Below are positions 1 through 17,246 of a DNA stretch of 64,000 nucleotides, piece after piece (position 1 is the stretch's first letter; the number at the start of each line of letters is the position of its first letter). Source of the stretch: Nocardioides sp. InS609-2 (lineage in GTDB: Bacteria > Actinomycetota > Actinomycetes > Propionibacteriales > Nocardioidaceae); NCBI RefSeq assembly GCF_023208195.1, contig NZ_CP060034.1, positions 124,001 to 188,000 on the forward strand, in the 5' to 3' direction. Position numbers and translations under genes: made by a program. The notes below the pieces were generated by a model that was given only the letters and a program-made list of their open reading frames with translations, made no database searches and was not told the DNA's origin.

Positions 1-2422
<2,422 letters not shown>

Positions 2423-2609
2423 CAACACCGTACAAAACCACTCAAACACGAGTGACCACGTACATACCGCGCACCCAAGATGAACCGCGTCCACTAATCA
2501 GATCCCAAACCACAAAACCACACCCCAACAACCACGGGGTGAGCCATGGTTACACAAGTTTGGAACACCACAACACAACAAAACACCTGTGTGTCTGTGT
2601 TCCGCCAGA

Positions 2610-2726
2610 GTTACGGCGGCCATAGCGAAAGGGAAACACCCGGTCCCATACCGAACCCGGAAGTTAAGCCTTTCAGCGCCGATGGTACTGCAACCGAGAG
2701 GCTGTGGGAGAGTAGGACGCCGCCGG
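2610..2726 (+). rRNA. 5S ribosomal RNA
   Basis: A 117-nt segment begins GTTACGGCGGCCATAGCG and ends CGCCGCCGGA, so the two ends pair as helix I. It contains the conserved CCCGGTCCCATACCGAACCC and GGAAGTTAAGCC stretches. It lies about 190 bp after the 23S gene, as in an rrn operon, and an intrinsic terminator follows it closely. Confidence 0.96.
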
Positions 2727-2738
2727 ACATACACTCAG

Positions 2739-2770
2739 AAAGAGGGACTGTCTTCGGGCAGTCCCTCTTT
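2739..2770 (+). terminator. intrinsic terminator of the rRNA operon
   Basis: A 14-bp stem (AAAGAGGGACTGTC on the 5' side, one G-U pair) with a TTCG tetraloop closes on GGCAGTCCCTCTTT, ending in a short T run. It lies 12 bp after the 5S gene, which is where the rrn operon should stop. Confidence 0.9.
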
Positions 2771-2847
2771 CGCCATTTCGGATGTTCCTGTCGCGCGATG
2801 TGCATTGAGCAGTCCGCAAGTCATCCACAGCGCGGGCATTTCGACCG

Positions 2848-2856
2848 TTGTCCACA
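2848..2856 (+). promoter_or_regulatory. DnaA-box-like TTGTCCACA upstream of the SSB-like gene
   Basis: TTGTCCACA matches the DnaA-box consensus described for mycobacteria. A weaker relative, TCATCCACA, lies at 2821-2829. They sit about 67-100 bp upstream of the SSB-like start. Binding by DnaA is inference; a single box is not an origin. Confidence 0.35.
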
Positions 2857-2922
2857 AGGCCCGTCGCCCGGGGCCGGATACGTCGGCGCCGACCGGGAGA
2901 ACTGATCCCGGAGGTGGTCAAA

Positions 2923-3285
2923 ATGGACCCAACGAACAAGCACTCGACAGCCGGCGATCCGGTGATGAACGAGGTGGCACTGCACGGTCGGCTCGCCGCT
3001 GAGCCCGAGGAGCGGGAGCTGCCGAGCGGAGACGTCATCTGGACTTTCCGGGTCATCGTCGAGAGACCACCGGGTGGCCGGAGCCGGCAGCGCGTCGACT
3101 CCTTGGAGTGCGTTGCCTGGTTGTCGCGCGTGCGGCGATCGGTCGCCACCTGGCGGGTGGGCGACCAGGTGGCCGTCGAGGGGGCGCTGCGGCGTCGCTT
3201 CTTCAGGAGTGGAGCGGCCACGGCATCCCGCGTCGAGGTCGAGGTCACCTCGGCGCGGATCATTCGTCGCGCAGTGACCTCATGA
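2923..3285 (+). CDS. single-stranded DNA-binding protein family, short paralogue
   Basis: This 120-residue protein has the OB-fold layout of SSB proteins: an N-terminal segment reading NEVALHGRLAAEPEERELPSG, a central strand pair with VDSLECVAW, and a C-terminal VGDQVAVEGALRRRFF strand. It lacks the long flexible acidic tail of replicative SSB, so it is probably an accessory paralogue such as a competence/repair SSB. The ATG at 2923 is chosen because GGAGGT lies 8 nt upstream; a longer upstream frame has no ribosome site. Its 3' end overlaps the convergent DUF1015 gene by 26 bp. Confidence 0.8.
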   Translation: MDPTNKHSTAGDPVMNEVALHGRLAAEPEERELPSGDVIWTFRVIVERPPGGRSRQRVDSLECVAWLSRVRRSVATWRVGDQVAVEGALRRRFFRSGAATASRVEVEVTSARIIRRAVTS

Positions 3286-4429
3286 GCACGCCGACGTTCG
3301 GCTTCGGCTGGAACGATGTCGCCTTCTCGGGCAGGAGCCGGTCCTGCATCAGAATGCGTCCGACGAGGTCGAAGCCCGGCGCGGGGAGCAGCAGGGCCAC
3401 GCCGCCGTCCTCGACCCCGGCAAGATCGCCTAGAGCCTCCTCGATGGAATGGTGATAGTGAGTCAACGTCGCCAGCGCGAGGTGCGGCAGGAGATCGTCG
3501 TGCAGGAGCTCGACCGCGGCCCGCCCATCGAGGCTCGGGAGGTCCAGGACGACCCAGCGGCCCCCGTCGGTGCCGACGATGGTTGAAGGCGCCAATGAGC
3601 CCAATGCGTCCTCGGCTGTGGTCTCGCGGAACGACAAGGCTGCGGCGCTGGTGGCCGCCTCGAGCCGGTCGAGGGTGAGGCCAGGCAGCACCCGGTGGAT
3701 CGCTCCGAGGTGCAGGGGAGTGTCGTCCTGGTCGACCACCATCGCGAGTCCGCGGTCCCACGGGCTGCCAGGCTCACGCTCCTGCAGCCGCAGGTAGGCG
3801 GCGTAGCGGTGGTGCCCGTCAGCGACGAGCAGGGTGCTGGTCGCCATGCCGGCGTCGACGGCGGCGAGGTCGTCTGGGTCGGTGAGAGCCCAGATCCGGT
3901 GTCGTTGCAGGCCACGGTCGGTGTATGCGTGGTCGGGCGATCGGTCGAGCAGCCGGTGGATCAGCGCCCGCACTGCGGCGGGTCCGCGGTGCACGAGCAG
4001 GATGGGCGCCGGGTTCATCCGCATCTCGTACAGCCGCTCGGCTAGCTCGTCTGCCTGCCTGAGATGGATGCCCTCGTGCGGCAGCAGTGCCCGGTCATGG
4101 CGGCCGGTGGCTCGGGTCGACAGGTCGAGGGCGCCGACGAGGCCGCGCACGGTCATGCCGTCGGAGGTGTACTCGTGCAGGTAGATCGCGGGCTCTGCGT
4201 CATGGCGCACGTGGCCGCGGCGCTCCCACTCCTCGAGTCGGTCGGTGACCGCCCGGTAGGGTCGCGCGAAGGCACGTGCGGACGACGGATCTCCGACCCG
4301 GTCACCGCTCAGCTGCAAGGCTCGGAACGGATGGAGACGCAGCGGCTTCGCGGGCGACGGCGGTGTCACCACCGCCGCGCCGAGAAGTCCGCCTGAGTCC
4401 ATCGGAGCATCGTAGGGGGCCGCGGTCAT
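3260..4429 (-). CDS. DUF1015 family protein
   Basis: A protein of about 389 residues that belongs to the DUF1015 family, whose biochemical role is unknown. Family hallmarks seen are the N-terminal LHPFRALQLSGD..FARPY segment, RGLVGALDLS, and the central VADGHHRYAAYL motif, with a late HYHHSIEEAL segment. The start is placed at 4429 (MTAAPYDAP); an internal ATG at 4402 is an alternative. The gene is divergent from the HAD phosphatase with only 24 bp between starts, so the two promoters must overlap each other's 5' ends. Confidence 0.85.
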   Translation of the reverse strand: MTAAPYDAPMDSGGLLGAAVVTPPSPAKPLRLHPFRALQLSGDRVGDPSSARAFARPYRAVTDRLEEWERRGHVRHDAEPAIYLHEYTSDGMTVRGLVGALDLSTRATGRHDRALLPHEGIHLRQADELAERLYEMRMNPAPILLVHRGPAAVRALIHRLLDRSPDHAYTDRGLQRHRIWALTDPDDLAAVDAGMATSTLLVADGHHRYAAYLRLQEREPGSPWDRGLAMVVDQDDTPLHLGAIHRVLPGLTLDRLEAATSAAALSFRETTAEDALGSLAPSTIVGTDGGRWVVLDLPSLDGRAAVELLHDDLLPHLALATLTHYHHSIEEALGDLAGVEDGGVALLLPAPGFDLVGRILMQDRLLPEKATSFQPKPNVGVLMRSLRDE

Positions 4430-4453
4430 GCGGCACGGGAAGGGTGGCGATCC

Positions 4454-5458
4454 ATGCTCGGACAGTCCGACGTCGCGTTGCACGAGGTCTACGACCTGGC
4501 CATGTTCGACCTTGACGGGGTCGTCTACGTCAGCGGCAAGGCCATCGACGGCGTACCCGAGCGGCTGGATCGGCTGGTGGCCGCGGGCGTGCACATTGCG
4601 TTCGTGACCAACAACGCGTCGCGGACCGCGGCCAAAGTGGCCGACAACCTGGTCAAGCTGGGCGTGCACGCATCAGCCGCAGATATCGTCACCTCGGCCC
4701 AGGCGGCGGCACGGGTGCTGCAGGAGCGTTTCGGCGAGGGAGCACGCATCCTGCTTCTCGGCGGGGCTGGCCTCGTCGGCGCGCTCGGCGACCTCGGGCT
4801 GGTGCCGGTGAGGGACCTCGAGGCTCCCGGGCTGTCCGCCATCGTCAGCGGCTACGGGCCGGACGTGATGTGGAAGGACGTCATGCGCGCCGCGGTGCTG
4901 ATCCGTGACGGGCTGCCGTGGGTGGCCAGCAACACCGACATGACGATCCCGACGGCGTACGGGCTGGCACCCGGACACGGGGTGCTGGTCAAGACGCTTG
5001 CCGACTTCAGCGGCGTGTGGCCGACCGTGGCCGGGAAGCCGGAGCGACCGCTGCTGGACGAGACGATCCGCCGAGTCGGGGGTGAGCGACCTCTGATGGT
5101 GGGCGACCGACTCGACACCGACATCGAGGGCGCCCACAACGCTGGCATCGACTCCTTGCTCGTGATGACGGGCGTCACCGGCCTGGCCGAGTTGGTGAGC
5201 GCGACGCCGGAGGTGCGGCCGACGTACATCTCTCCAACAACTGAAGGCATCTTCGAGCCGCACCCGGTGGTCACGACCGTGGGCAGCGGGGCGGAGCTCG
5301 GCGGGTGGGTCGCACGGGCGACCGACGCGCGGCTGGAGGTGGAGGGTGACGGCTCGCCGAACGACTGGTGGCGGGTGGTGGCGGTCGCGGCGTGGCAGCA
5401 CCTCGACGCCTCCGGCACACCAGCCGACACTTCGGCGCTGACCGTCCCCGGCGCCTGA
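4454..5458 (+). CDS. HAD-IIA family (NagD-like) phosphatase
   Basis: A 334-residue haloacid-dehalogenase hydrolase of the NagD/phosphoglycolate phosphatase type. Motif I is FDLDGVV near residue 19, motif II is FVTNNAS near residue 53, and motif III/IV is the lysine of GKPERP followed by VGDRLDTDIEGA around residues 215-225. Such enzymes remove phosphate from small sugar or nucleotide phosphates; the substrate cannot be read from sequence. It stands immediately before the small conserved protein and tlyA, the same arrangement as in mycobacteria. Confidence 0.88.
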   Translation: MLGQSDVALHEVYDLAMFDLDGVVYVSGKAIDGVPERLDRLVAAGVHIAFVTNNASRTAAKVADNLVKLGVHASAADIVTSAQAAARVLQERFGEGARILLLGGAGLVGALGDLGLVPVRDLEAPGLSAIVSGYGPDVMWKDVMRAAVLIRDGLPWVASNTDMTIPTAYGLAPGHGVLVKTLADFSGVWPTVAGKPERPLLDETIRRVGGERPLMVGDRLDTDIEGAHNAGIDSLLVMTGVTGLAELVSATPEVRPTYISPTTEGIFEPHPVVTTVGSGAELGGWVARATDARLEVEGDGSPNDWWRVVAVAAWQHLDASGTPADTSALTVPGA

Positions 5459-5491
5459 GTTCGCCGGCGGCGTTGGGTAGCCTCTAGCACC

Positions 5492-5674
5492 ATGAGCGAG
5501 CACGCGAACGAACCCGTCGAGGCAGCGTCCCCGGCGACGGGCGACCCGGCCGTGGACTCGGTGCTGGCGTCGCTGTCGGGCCTGGACGAAGCGCCCGTGG
5601 GAGAGCACGTTCCGGTGTTCGAGGCGGCTCACGAGCAGCTGCGCCGCGCGCTCGACGCCCGACCGGAGAGCTGA
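5492..5674 (+). CDS. small conserved actinobacterial protein between nagD-like gene and tlyA
   Basis: A 60-residue acidic protein (MSEHANEPVEAAS...) with a predicted C-terminal helix (VFEAAHEQLRRALDARPES). A short protein of this kind sits between the HAD hydrolase gene and tlyA in mycobacteria and other actinobacteria, which is the main reason to believe it. It has no known function. It ends 7 bp before the tlyA start, so co-translation is likely. Confidence 0.7.
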   Translation: MSEHANEPVEAASPATGDPAVDSVLASLSGLDEAPVGEHVPVFEAAHEQLRRALDARPES

Positions 5675-5681
5675 CCAGCCG

Positions 5682-6521
5682 GTGCCACCACGACGGTTGC
5701 GGCTGGACCAGGAGCTGGTCCGCCGCGGTTTGGCCCGCTCGCGCGAGCACGCCAGTGAGCTGATCGCCGCCGGTCGGGTCAAGGTCGGCGGGTCGGTCGC
5801 CACCAAACCGGCCACCGGGATCACCACCGACGTGGCCCTGCTGGTGGCCGAGGATCCCGACCGCCCGGAGTACGCGTCGCGCGGCGGGCACAAGCTGTCC
5901 GGTGCGCTGGATGCGTTCGTAGCGCACGGACTCAAGGTGGCCGGCAAGCGGTGCCTCGACGCGGGTGCGTCGACGGGCGGCTTCACCGACGTACTGCTGA
6001 AGAGAGGCGCGCGCGAGGTCGTCGCAGTCGATGTCGGCTACGGCCAGCTCGTGTGGCGGCTGCAGACCGACGAGCGGGTGATCGTGCACGACCGCACCAA
6101 CATCCGCGACCTCAGCCTCGAGCTCATCGGGGACCCGGTCGACCTGGTGGTGGGCGACCTGTCGTTCATCTCGCTCGCGCTCGTGCTGGACGCACTGTTC
6201 GGCGTGATGGCCGAGGGTGGCGAGCTGGCGCTGATGGTCAAGCCACAGTTCGAGGTCGGCAAGGACCGCGTCGGCAAGGGCGGGGTGGTGCGCGATCTGG
6301 GGCTGCGCGCCGAGGCTGTGCAGGGTGTCGCCGACGCGGCTGCCAAGCGTGGGTGGGGCGCCGTCGCGGTCGCGACGAGCCCGCTGCCGGGGCCTTCGGG
6401 CAACGTGGAGTTCTTCCTGCTGCTGCGCCGCGGCCCGGCCGAGATCGGCGCCAATGAGATCGGCGCCGAGGTCGAGCGAGCCGCGGGACTGGGGGTACCG
6501 GGTGAGAAGGTGGACCCGTGA
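5682..6521 (+). CDS. tlyA: TlyA rRNA (cytidine-2'-O)-methyltransferase
   Basis: A 279-residue protein with an N-terminal S4 RNA-binding domain (residues about 1-60, RLDQELVRRGLARSREHA) and a FtsJ/RrmJ-like SAM methyltransferase domain (DAGASTGGFTDVLLKRGA near residue 90, VVGDLSFISL near 155). TlyA in mycobacteria 2'-O-methylates cytidines of 16S and 23S rRNA and affects capreomycin susceptibility. The start is GTG at 5682. Its stop overlaps the nadK GTG by 4 bases. Confidence 0.93.
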   Translation: MPPRRLRLDQELVRRGLARSREHASELIAAGRVKVGGSVATKPATGITTDVALLVAEDPDRPEYASRGGHKLSGALDAFVAHGLKVAGKRCLDAGASTGGFTDVLLKRGAREVVAVDVGYGQLVWRLQTDERVIVHDRTNIRDLSLELIGDPVDLVVGDLSFISLALVLDALFGVMAEGGELALMVKPQFEVGKDRVGKGGVVRDLGLRAEAVQGVADAAAKRGWGAVAVATSPLPGPSGNVEFFLLLRRGPAEIGANEIGAEVERAAGLGVPGEKVDP

Positions 6522-7501
6522 ACGCGACCGAAGCCGCTCAGCCACAGGTGCGACGCGTGCTGATGCTCGCGCACACGGGGCGTCAGGACGCCGTGGACGT
6601 GGCGCGGGCGTTCATCGCTGCCCTCACCGGTCACGGCATCATCGTCCGGTTGCTCAAGTCTGAGGCCGCCGATCTCGGCCTGGACCCGACGTCGTACGAC
6701 CCGGCGCTGGAGTTCATCGGCAGCGAGCAGGACGCCGGCTGTGACTGCGAGGTGGCGCTCGTCATCGGTGGCGACGGCACGATCCTGCGGGCGGCCGAGA
6801 TCACCCGCGCGACCGGCATTCCGCTGCTCGGGGTCAACCTGGGTCACGTGGGCTTCCTGGCCGAGGCGGAGTACGACGACGTCGAGTCGGTCATCGAGGC
6901 CCTGGTGCAGCAGCGCTACACGATCGAGGACCGGCTGACGATCGACGTCAACGTCTACCGCGACGGTGACCTGGTCGCGCGCACCTGGGCCCTCAACGAG
7001 GCCAGTGTCGAGAAGGCGGCTCGCCAGCGGATGCTCGAGGTCGTCGTCGAGATCGACGGTCGTCCGCTGTCGCGCTGGGGCTGTGACGGGGTCGTGTGCG
7101 CCACACCGACCGGCTCCACCGCCTACAACTTCTCGGCCGGCGGGCCGGTGGTGTGGCCCGGTGTCGAGGCCCTGCTGATGGTGCCGATCAGTGCGCACGC
7201 GCTCTTCGCACGACCGATGGTGGTGGCTCCGACGTCTGTGCTGGCCGTCGAGGTGCTGGCCCGCACGGAAGGGGTCGGCGTCTTGTGGTGCGACGGGCGG
7301 CGCACCGTCGACCTGCCGCCCGGTGCGCGTATCGAGGTCAGTCGCGGCACCACACCCGTGCGCCTGGTGCGATTGCACGAGGCGCCGTTCACCGACCGGT
7401 TGGTGGCGAAGTTCGGGCTCTCGGTCGAGGGCTGGCGAGGCGCCAGCAACCGGCGTCGGCGCAATGGCGACGGCGGCAGTGACGGGGACCTGGATGCTTG
7501 A
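6518..7501 (+). CDS. nadK: NAD kinase
   Basis: A 327-residue ATP/polyphosphate-NAD kinase, which makes NADP from NAD in the cytoplasm. The signature VIGGDGTILRAAE lies near residue 87, NLGHVGFLAEAE near 108, and the CDGVVCATPTGSTAYNFSAGGP segment in the middle of the protein. It begins with GTG in a GTGA overlap with the tlyA stop and overlaps the recN start by 8 bp, so the three genes form one translationally coupled unit. Confidence 0.95.
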   Translation: MNATEAAQPQVRRVLMLAHTGRQDAVDVARAFIAALTGHGIIVRLLKSEAADLGLDPTSYDPALEFIGSEQDAGCDCEVALVIGGDGTILRAAEITRATGIPLLGVNLGHVGFLAEAEYDDVESVIEALVQQRYTIEDRLTIDVNVYRDGDLVARTWALNEASVEKAARQRMLEVVVEIDGRPLSRWGCDGVVCATPTGSTAYNFSAGGPVVWPGVEALLMVPISAHALFARPMVVAPTSVLAVEVLARTEGVGVLWCDGRRTVDLPPGARIEVSRGTTPVRLVRLHEAPFTDRLVAKFGLSVEGWRGASNRRRRNGDGGSDGDLDA

Positions 7502-9236
7502 GGAGATCCGGATCAGCTCGCTCGGGGTGATCGACTCCTCAACGCTCGAGCTCGGTCCCGGCCTGACGGTCATCACGGGTGAGACCGGAGCCGGCAAGAC
7601 GATGGTGGTCACCGCGCTCGGGTTGCTGCTTGGCGGTCGCGCCGACACGGGCGCGGTGCGCAGTGGCGCCCGAGCCGCCCGGGTCGAGGGCGTGGTCACG
7701 GCCGACGCGCTGCCCGGGCTGGCCGACGCGGTGCGCGAAGCCGGGGGAGAGGTCGAGGACGGTCGCGTGGTGCTGGCCCGCAACATCTCCGCCGAGGGCC
7801 GTTCGCGAGCGTGGGTGGGTGGCGCCACGGTGCCCGCGTCGACACTCGCGGCCGTCGCGGAGCCACTGGTCGCCGTACACGGGCAGTCCGACCAGCACCG
7901 GCTGCTGCGCAGCCAGGCTCAGCGAGAAGCCCTCGACCGCTTCGGTGGCGCCAAGGTGCAGGCGCTGCTCGCCACCTGGGCCGACCTGCACGACCGGCTG
8001 TCGTCGAACGAACGCGAGCTCCAGGAAGTCGTCACCTCGGCACGCGAGCGCGCCCGCGAGGCCGACCAGCTCCGCTTCGGACTCGGCGAGATCGAGGCCG
8101 TCTCACCCGTGCCGGGCGAAGACTCGTCGCTCGCCGCGGAGGAGTCCCGTCTCGGGTTCGCCGACACCTTGCGCGAGGCCGCCGAGATCGCCCGCGAGGC
8201 CCTGTCGAGCGACCAGGACGCTACCGATGCGCTGGCAACGACGGCTGCCGCCCGAACGGCGCTCGCCAGCGTGGCCGACCACGACCCGGAGGCCGCCGGG
8301 CTGGCCGCGCGGATCGCCGACATCACCTACCTGCTCTCCGACGTCGCGGCCGACGTCGCGTCGTACGCCTCCCGCCTGGAGACCGACCCGGCGCGCCTCG
8401 CCTCGGTGAGCGAGCGGCGCGCTGCGCTGACCGCGTTGACACGCAAGTACGGAGACACGGTCGACGAGGTGCTCGCCTGGTCGAGCGAGGCCTCGACCCG
8501 GCTCCTCGACCTCGACGGCACCGACGAGCGGATCGAGGCCCTGCGAGCCGAGCGCGCCGAGCTGCGTACGGCGCTGGCGACGTCCGGAGTGGCGCTCTCG
8601 GCCGCGCGCACCAAAGCCGCGACGCGCCTCGGCGCCCAGGTCACCGAGGAGCTGACGCTGTTGGCCATGCCGCACGCAGCGGTCGAGATCGCCGTCACCC
8701 AGCACGAGCTCGGGAAGCCGGCCAACGACATGGCGGGCGGACCGCTGCTGGTCGGCAAGCGCTGGCTGCGCGCCACTGCCTCGGGGCTCGACGACGTGGA
8801 GTTCCTGCTGGCCGCCAACACGGGCGCCGACGCCCGCCCGCTGCACAAGGGAGCCTCGGGGGGTGAGCTCTCCCGGGTGATGCTGGCGCTGGAGGTGTCG
8901 CTGGCCGAGACCAGTCCGGTGCCGATCTTCGTCTTCGACGAGGTCGACTCCGGAGTGGGCGGCAAGGCGGCCATCGAGGTCGGGCGGCGACTGGCACAGC
9001 TGGCCCGCATCGCACAGGTCCTCGTCGTGACCCACCTGCCCCAGGTGGCGGCGTTCGCCGACACCCACGTGGTTGTCGCGAAGGCCAGCGACGGCAGCGT
9101 CACGACCTCCGGGCTCACGGTGCTGGGCACCGACGATCGCGAACGCGAACTCTCGCGGATGCTGGCCGGTCTCGAGGAGTCCGAGACGGCCCGGGCACAC
9201 GCGCGTGAGCTGCTCGCGACCGCTCGCTCGGGCTGA
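7494..9236 (+). CDS. recN: DNA repair protein RecN
   Basis: A 580-residue SMC-like ATPase of double-strand-break repair. The N-terminal Walker A is GETGAGKTMVVTAL near residue 30. The central 200 residues are Ala/Glu/Arg-rich coiled coil. The C-terminal half has the ABC signature GASGGELSRVMLAL and Walker B IFVFDEVDSGVGG. The start is the ATG at 7494 (MLEEIRISS), the usual RecN N-terminus; the reading frame is open about 100 codons further upstream but this overlaps nadK. Confidence 0.95.
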   Translation: MLEEIRISSLGVIDSSTLELGPGLTVITGETGAGKTMVVTALGLLLGGRADTGAVRSGARAARVEGVVTADALPGLADAVREAGGEVEDGRVVLARNISAEGRSRAWVGGATVPASTLAAVAEPLVAVHGQSDQHRLLRSQAQREALDRFGGAKVQALLATWADLHDRLSSNERELQEVVTSARERAREADQLRFGLGEIEAVSPVPGEDSSLAAEESRLGFADTLREAAEIAREALSSDQDATDALATTAAARTALASVADHDPEAAGLAARIADITYLLSDVAADVASYASRLETDPARLASVSERRAALTALTRKYGDTVDEVLAWSSEASTRLLDLDGTDERIEALRAERAELRTALATSGVALSAARTKAATRLGAQVTEELTLLAMPHAAVEIAVTQHELGKPANDMAGGPLLVGKRWLRATASGLDDVEFLLAANTGADARPLHKGASGGELSRVMLALEVSLAETSPVPIFVFDEVDSGVGGKAAIEVGRRLAQLARIAQVLVVTHLPQVAAFADTHVVVAKASDGSVTTSGLTVLGTDDRERELSRMLAGLEESETARAHARELLATARSG

Positions 9237-9318
9237 ATCCACCAGCACACATCGCCGCCACGCGCGGATCCCGCACCTGCGCGGTTCGACCCGGGTCGGC
9301 TGACACGATTGTCCGGCC

Positions 9319-10508
9319 ATGAAGATGCCTTCCCGATCCCGTCAGACCGTCACCCTGCCCGGCCTCCGCGGCACCGCACGCGTGGACCGGCGTACGCGCA
9401 CCCTGTTGCCGCGGCTGCGCTCCGGAGACGTCGCCGTGATCGACCAGGTCGATCTCGATCGGGCCACGGCCCAGGCGTTGGTCGACGCCGACGTGATCGC
9501 CGTACTCAACGCGTCGCCGATGATCTCTGGCCGATATCCGAACCTCGGGCCAGATGTGCTGGCCCGCGCCGGCATCATGATGGTGGACCAGATCGGCGCT
9601 GCCGCGCTGAGCGTGATCCGGGACGGCGCTGTGCTGCGGCTCCACGACGGCGGGGTGTACGTCGACGACGACGAGGTCGCGTCCGGACGACTCGTCGACG
9701 AGCTGACCGTTCAGGAGGAGCTGACGGCCGCCCGGAGCGGGTTGGTGGCCCAGCTCGACAGCTTCACCCACAACAGCACGGAGTTCCTGCGCCGTGAGCA
9801 GGACCTGCTGCTGCACGGCACCGTCATCCCGCGACCGGCCACCACAATCGCAGACCGTCCGGTGGTCGTGGTGGTGCCCGGCGACGACCACGCCGTGGAG
9901 CTCGCCGGCGTGAAGCGGTTCATCAAGGAGCAGGACCCGGTGCTCATCGGCGTCGACACCGGCGCTGACGCCCTGCTCGAGGCCGGCCACAAGCCCGACA
10001 TCATCGTGGTCTCCGGTCGCCGCGGCGAGGACGACGGCCCCTCGGCGAAGGCGCTGCGCGTCGCGCGTGACGTGGTGGTGCAGGTCGATCGGGGAGCCGC
10101 CCGCACGGCCACCGACCGCTGGGAGCGGCTCGGGGTGCGCCCGCTGCGGTTCGAGAGCGGCGCGACCACCGAGGACGCTGCACTCCTGCTGGCCGACTCG
10201 GGGCATGCCTCGGTGATCATCGGGGTTGGCATGCACGCCACGCTCGACGAGTTCCTCGACCGGCAACGCACCGGCCTCGCCAGCACCTACCTCACCCGCC
10301 TCAAGGTCGGACCGCGCCTCGTGGACGCGACTGCGGTGCCGACCCTGTACTCCGGCCGGGTGCGGCCGCGGCACGTCTTCTGGGTGCTGTTCGCCGGTCT
10401 GGTCGCCGTGGCGGCCGCCATCGGTACCACCCCCGTCGGCCAGGAATGGGCCGACGTACTGCTGGCGCAAGCCGGCGACCTGATCGACTACCTGCAAGGA
10501 CTCCGATC

Positions 10509-10512
<4 letters not shown>
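9319..10512 (+). CDS. steA: SteA-like cytokinetic protein
   Basis: A 397-residue protein matching the actinobacterial SteA family, known from Corynebacterium as a partner of SteB in septum formation. It shows the long cytoplasmic part with VDRRTRTLLPRLRSGDVAVID near residue 20 and NASPMISGRYPNLGP near residue 65. One C-terminal membrane helix (HVFWVLFAGLVAVAAAIG) lies near residue 355, followed by a short tail. The fold is related to thiamin pyrophosphokinase, but the usual catalytic role is not assumed. It overlaps steB by 4 bases. Confidence 0.85.
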
Positions 10513-13114
<2,602 letters not shown>

Positions 13115-13197
13115 GCCTGACAGGTCATACTTTCGTCACCCCGGAAGCGACCCTTGGGCTATGTCGGGCGCCGCGATTGGTGCCGCAGGATGACGAC

Positions 13198-13540
13198 GTG
13201 ACCACCTCATCAGCGACTCCCATTCGTACGGCGCGCCCGGAAGCGCCGGCGCCCGCGTGGGCGGTCCGGGTCGCTCACCTGATGCCCCTGATCCCGCTCC
13301 CCTCAACGGTGTGGCGGCTGCTGCTGGTGCTTGGCGTACCGGCCGGAATGTCCGCACACGGAATCGAGACGCTGGCGCCGCATGGCGAGGGAGCCGTCTA
13401 CCTGGTGGATCCTGCCGCACCCCGACCTGAGCGCCACCGGGGGCACGGCTATCGGCCTGGTCTACCTGCCCCTCGTGGCCTGGGCGCCGTTGCTGGCCAT
13501 GCTCACGATCTCCTTCGGGCGCCGCACCCACCCGGCGTGA
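13198..13540 (+). pseudogene. broken membrane-protein gene (internal deletion plus frameshift)
   Basis: From the GTG at 13198 the sequence reads an actinobacterial membrane-protein N-terminus (AWAVRVAHLMPLIPLPSTVWRL, then VLGVPAGMSAHGIETLAP). That frame then turns into Arg/Pro/His-rich nonsense. A second frame, open to the stop at 13540, carries what looks like the matching C-terminus (GLVYLPLVAWAPLLAMLTISF followed by RR). The two halves are out of frame and the middle membrane helices are missing, so I read a decayed gene. Family recognition is from memory of similar proteins; it could also be two unrelated fragments. Confidence 0.45.
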
Positions 13541-13565
13541 GGCGCTACCCGGAGTCGGCGCGAGC

Positions 13566-16034
<2,469 letters not shown>

Positions 16035-16122
16035 CCCCTGACCGTATAGCCCGGGTGTGCTGGCGGTAGGTTGTGAGCGGTGTCACGACCAGGTGCACCA
16101 CAGCTTTCAAGGAGAAGAGAAC

Positions 16123-17238
16123 GTGAAGGTCGGCGTCCCGAAGGAAGTCAAGAACCACGAGTACCGCGTCGCGCTCACTCCGGTGGGTGCGCATGAGTTC
16201 ACGCATCGTGGTCACCAGGTGTTCGTGGAGAAGGGTGCGGGCCTCGGCTCGCAGATCCCCGACGAGGAGTACGTCGCGGCAGGCGCCACGATGCTCGACT
16301 CCGCCGATGACGTATGGGGTGGCGTCGACATGGTGCTCAAGGTCAAGGAGCCCGTCGCCGAGGAGTACCACCGGCTGCGCCCCGACCTGACGCTGTTCAC
16401 CTATCTCCACCTCGCGGCCGACAAGCCGCTGACCGATGAGCTGCTGAAGAGCAAGGTCACGGGCATCGCCTACGAGACCGTGCAGCTGCCCTCGGGAGGG
16501 CTGCCGCTGCTCTACCCGATGTCGGAGGTCGCGGGCTGTCTCGCACCCCAGGTCGGTGCGCATGCGCTGCTGCGCGCCCAGGGTGGCCGCGGCGTGCTGA
16601 TGGGCGGTGTCGGTGGTGTCGCCAACGCCAAGGTCGTCATCATCGGTGCCGGTGTCTCGGGGCAGAACGCCGCCAACATCGCGCTGGGCATGGGTGCCGA
16701 CGTCACGCTGCTCGACAACGACCTCGACAAGCTCCGGATGTCGTTCTGGCGCTACAACAACCGCGTGCACGGTCTGGCGTCGTCGACGCTGGCGATCCGG
16801 CAGCAGGTGATGGGAGCCGACATGGTGATCGGTGCGGTGCTGATCCCGGGTGCGAAGGCGCCCAAGCTGGTCAGCAACGAGCTGGTGTCGCAGATGAAGC
16901 CGGGCTCGGTGCTCGTCGACATCGCGGTCGACCAGGGTGGTTGCTTCGAGGACACCCGGCCCACGACGCACGCCGACCCGACCTTCGAGGTCCACAACTC
17001 GATCTTCTACTGCGTGGCCAACATGCCCGGCGCCGTGCCCAACACGTCGACCTACGCGCTCACCAACGCCACACTGCCGTACGCCGTCGCGTTGGCCGAC
17101 AAGGGCTGGAAGCAGGCCTGCCGCGACGACCAGAGCCTCGCGCTGGGTCTCAACACCCACGCCGGCGACCTCACCAACGGGCCGGTCGGCGAGGCGGTCG
17201 GCATCACGGCGACCTCGCTCGACGCGGCGCTGGCCTGA
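16123..17238 (+). CDS. ald: alanine dehydrogenase
   Basis: A 371-residue NAD-dependent enzyme interconverting alanine and pyruvate plus ammonia. It starts [20 protein letters not shown], the classic Ald N-terminus. The Rossmann loop is [21 protein letters not shown] near residue 170, and the C-terminus carries [20 protein letters not shown]. The GTG at 16123 is chosen because AAGGAGAA lies 7-14 nt upstream and because family members begin here; the frame is open 22 codons further upstream. Confidence 0.95.
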   Translation: MKVGVPKEVKNHEYRVALTPVGAHEFTHRGHQVFVEKGAGLGSQIPDEEYVAAGATMLDSADDVWGGVDMVLKVKEPVAEEYHRLRPDLTLFTYLHLAADKPLTDELLKSKVTGIAYETVQLPSGGLPLLYPMSEVAGCLAPQVGAHALLRAQGGRGVLMGGVGGVANAKVVIIGAGVSGQNAANIALGMGADVTLLDNDLDKLRMSFWRYNNRVHGLASSTLAIRQQVMGADMVIGAVLIPGAKAPKLVSNELVSQMKPGSVLVDIAVDQGGCFEDTRPTTHADPTFEVHNSIFYCVANMPGAVPNTSTYALTNATLPYAVALADKGWKQACRDDQSLALGLNTHAGDLTNGPVGEAVGITATSLDAALA

Positions 17239-17246
17239 CGGCGGTC

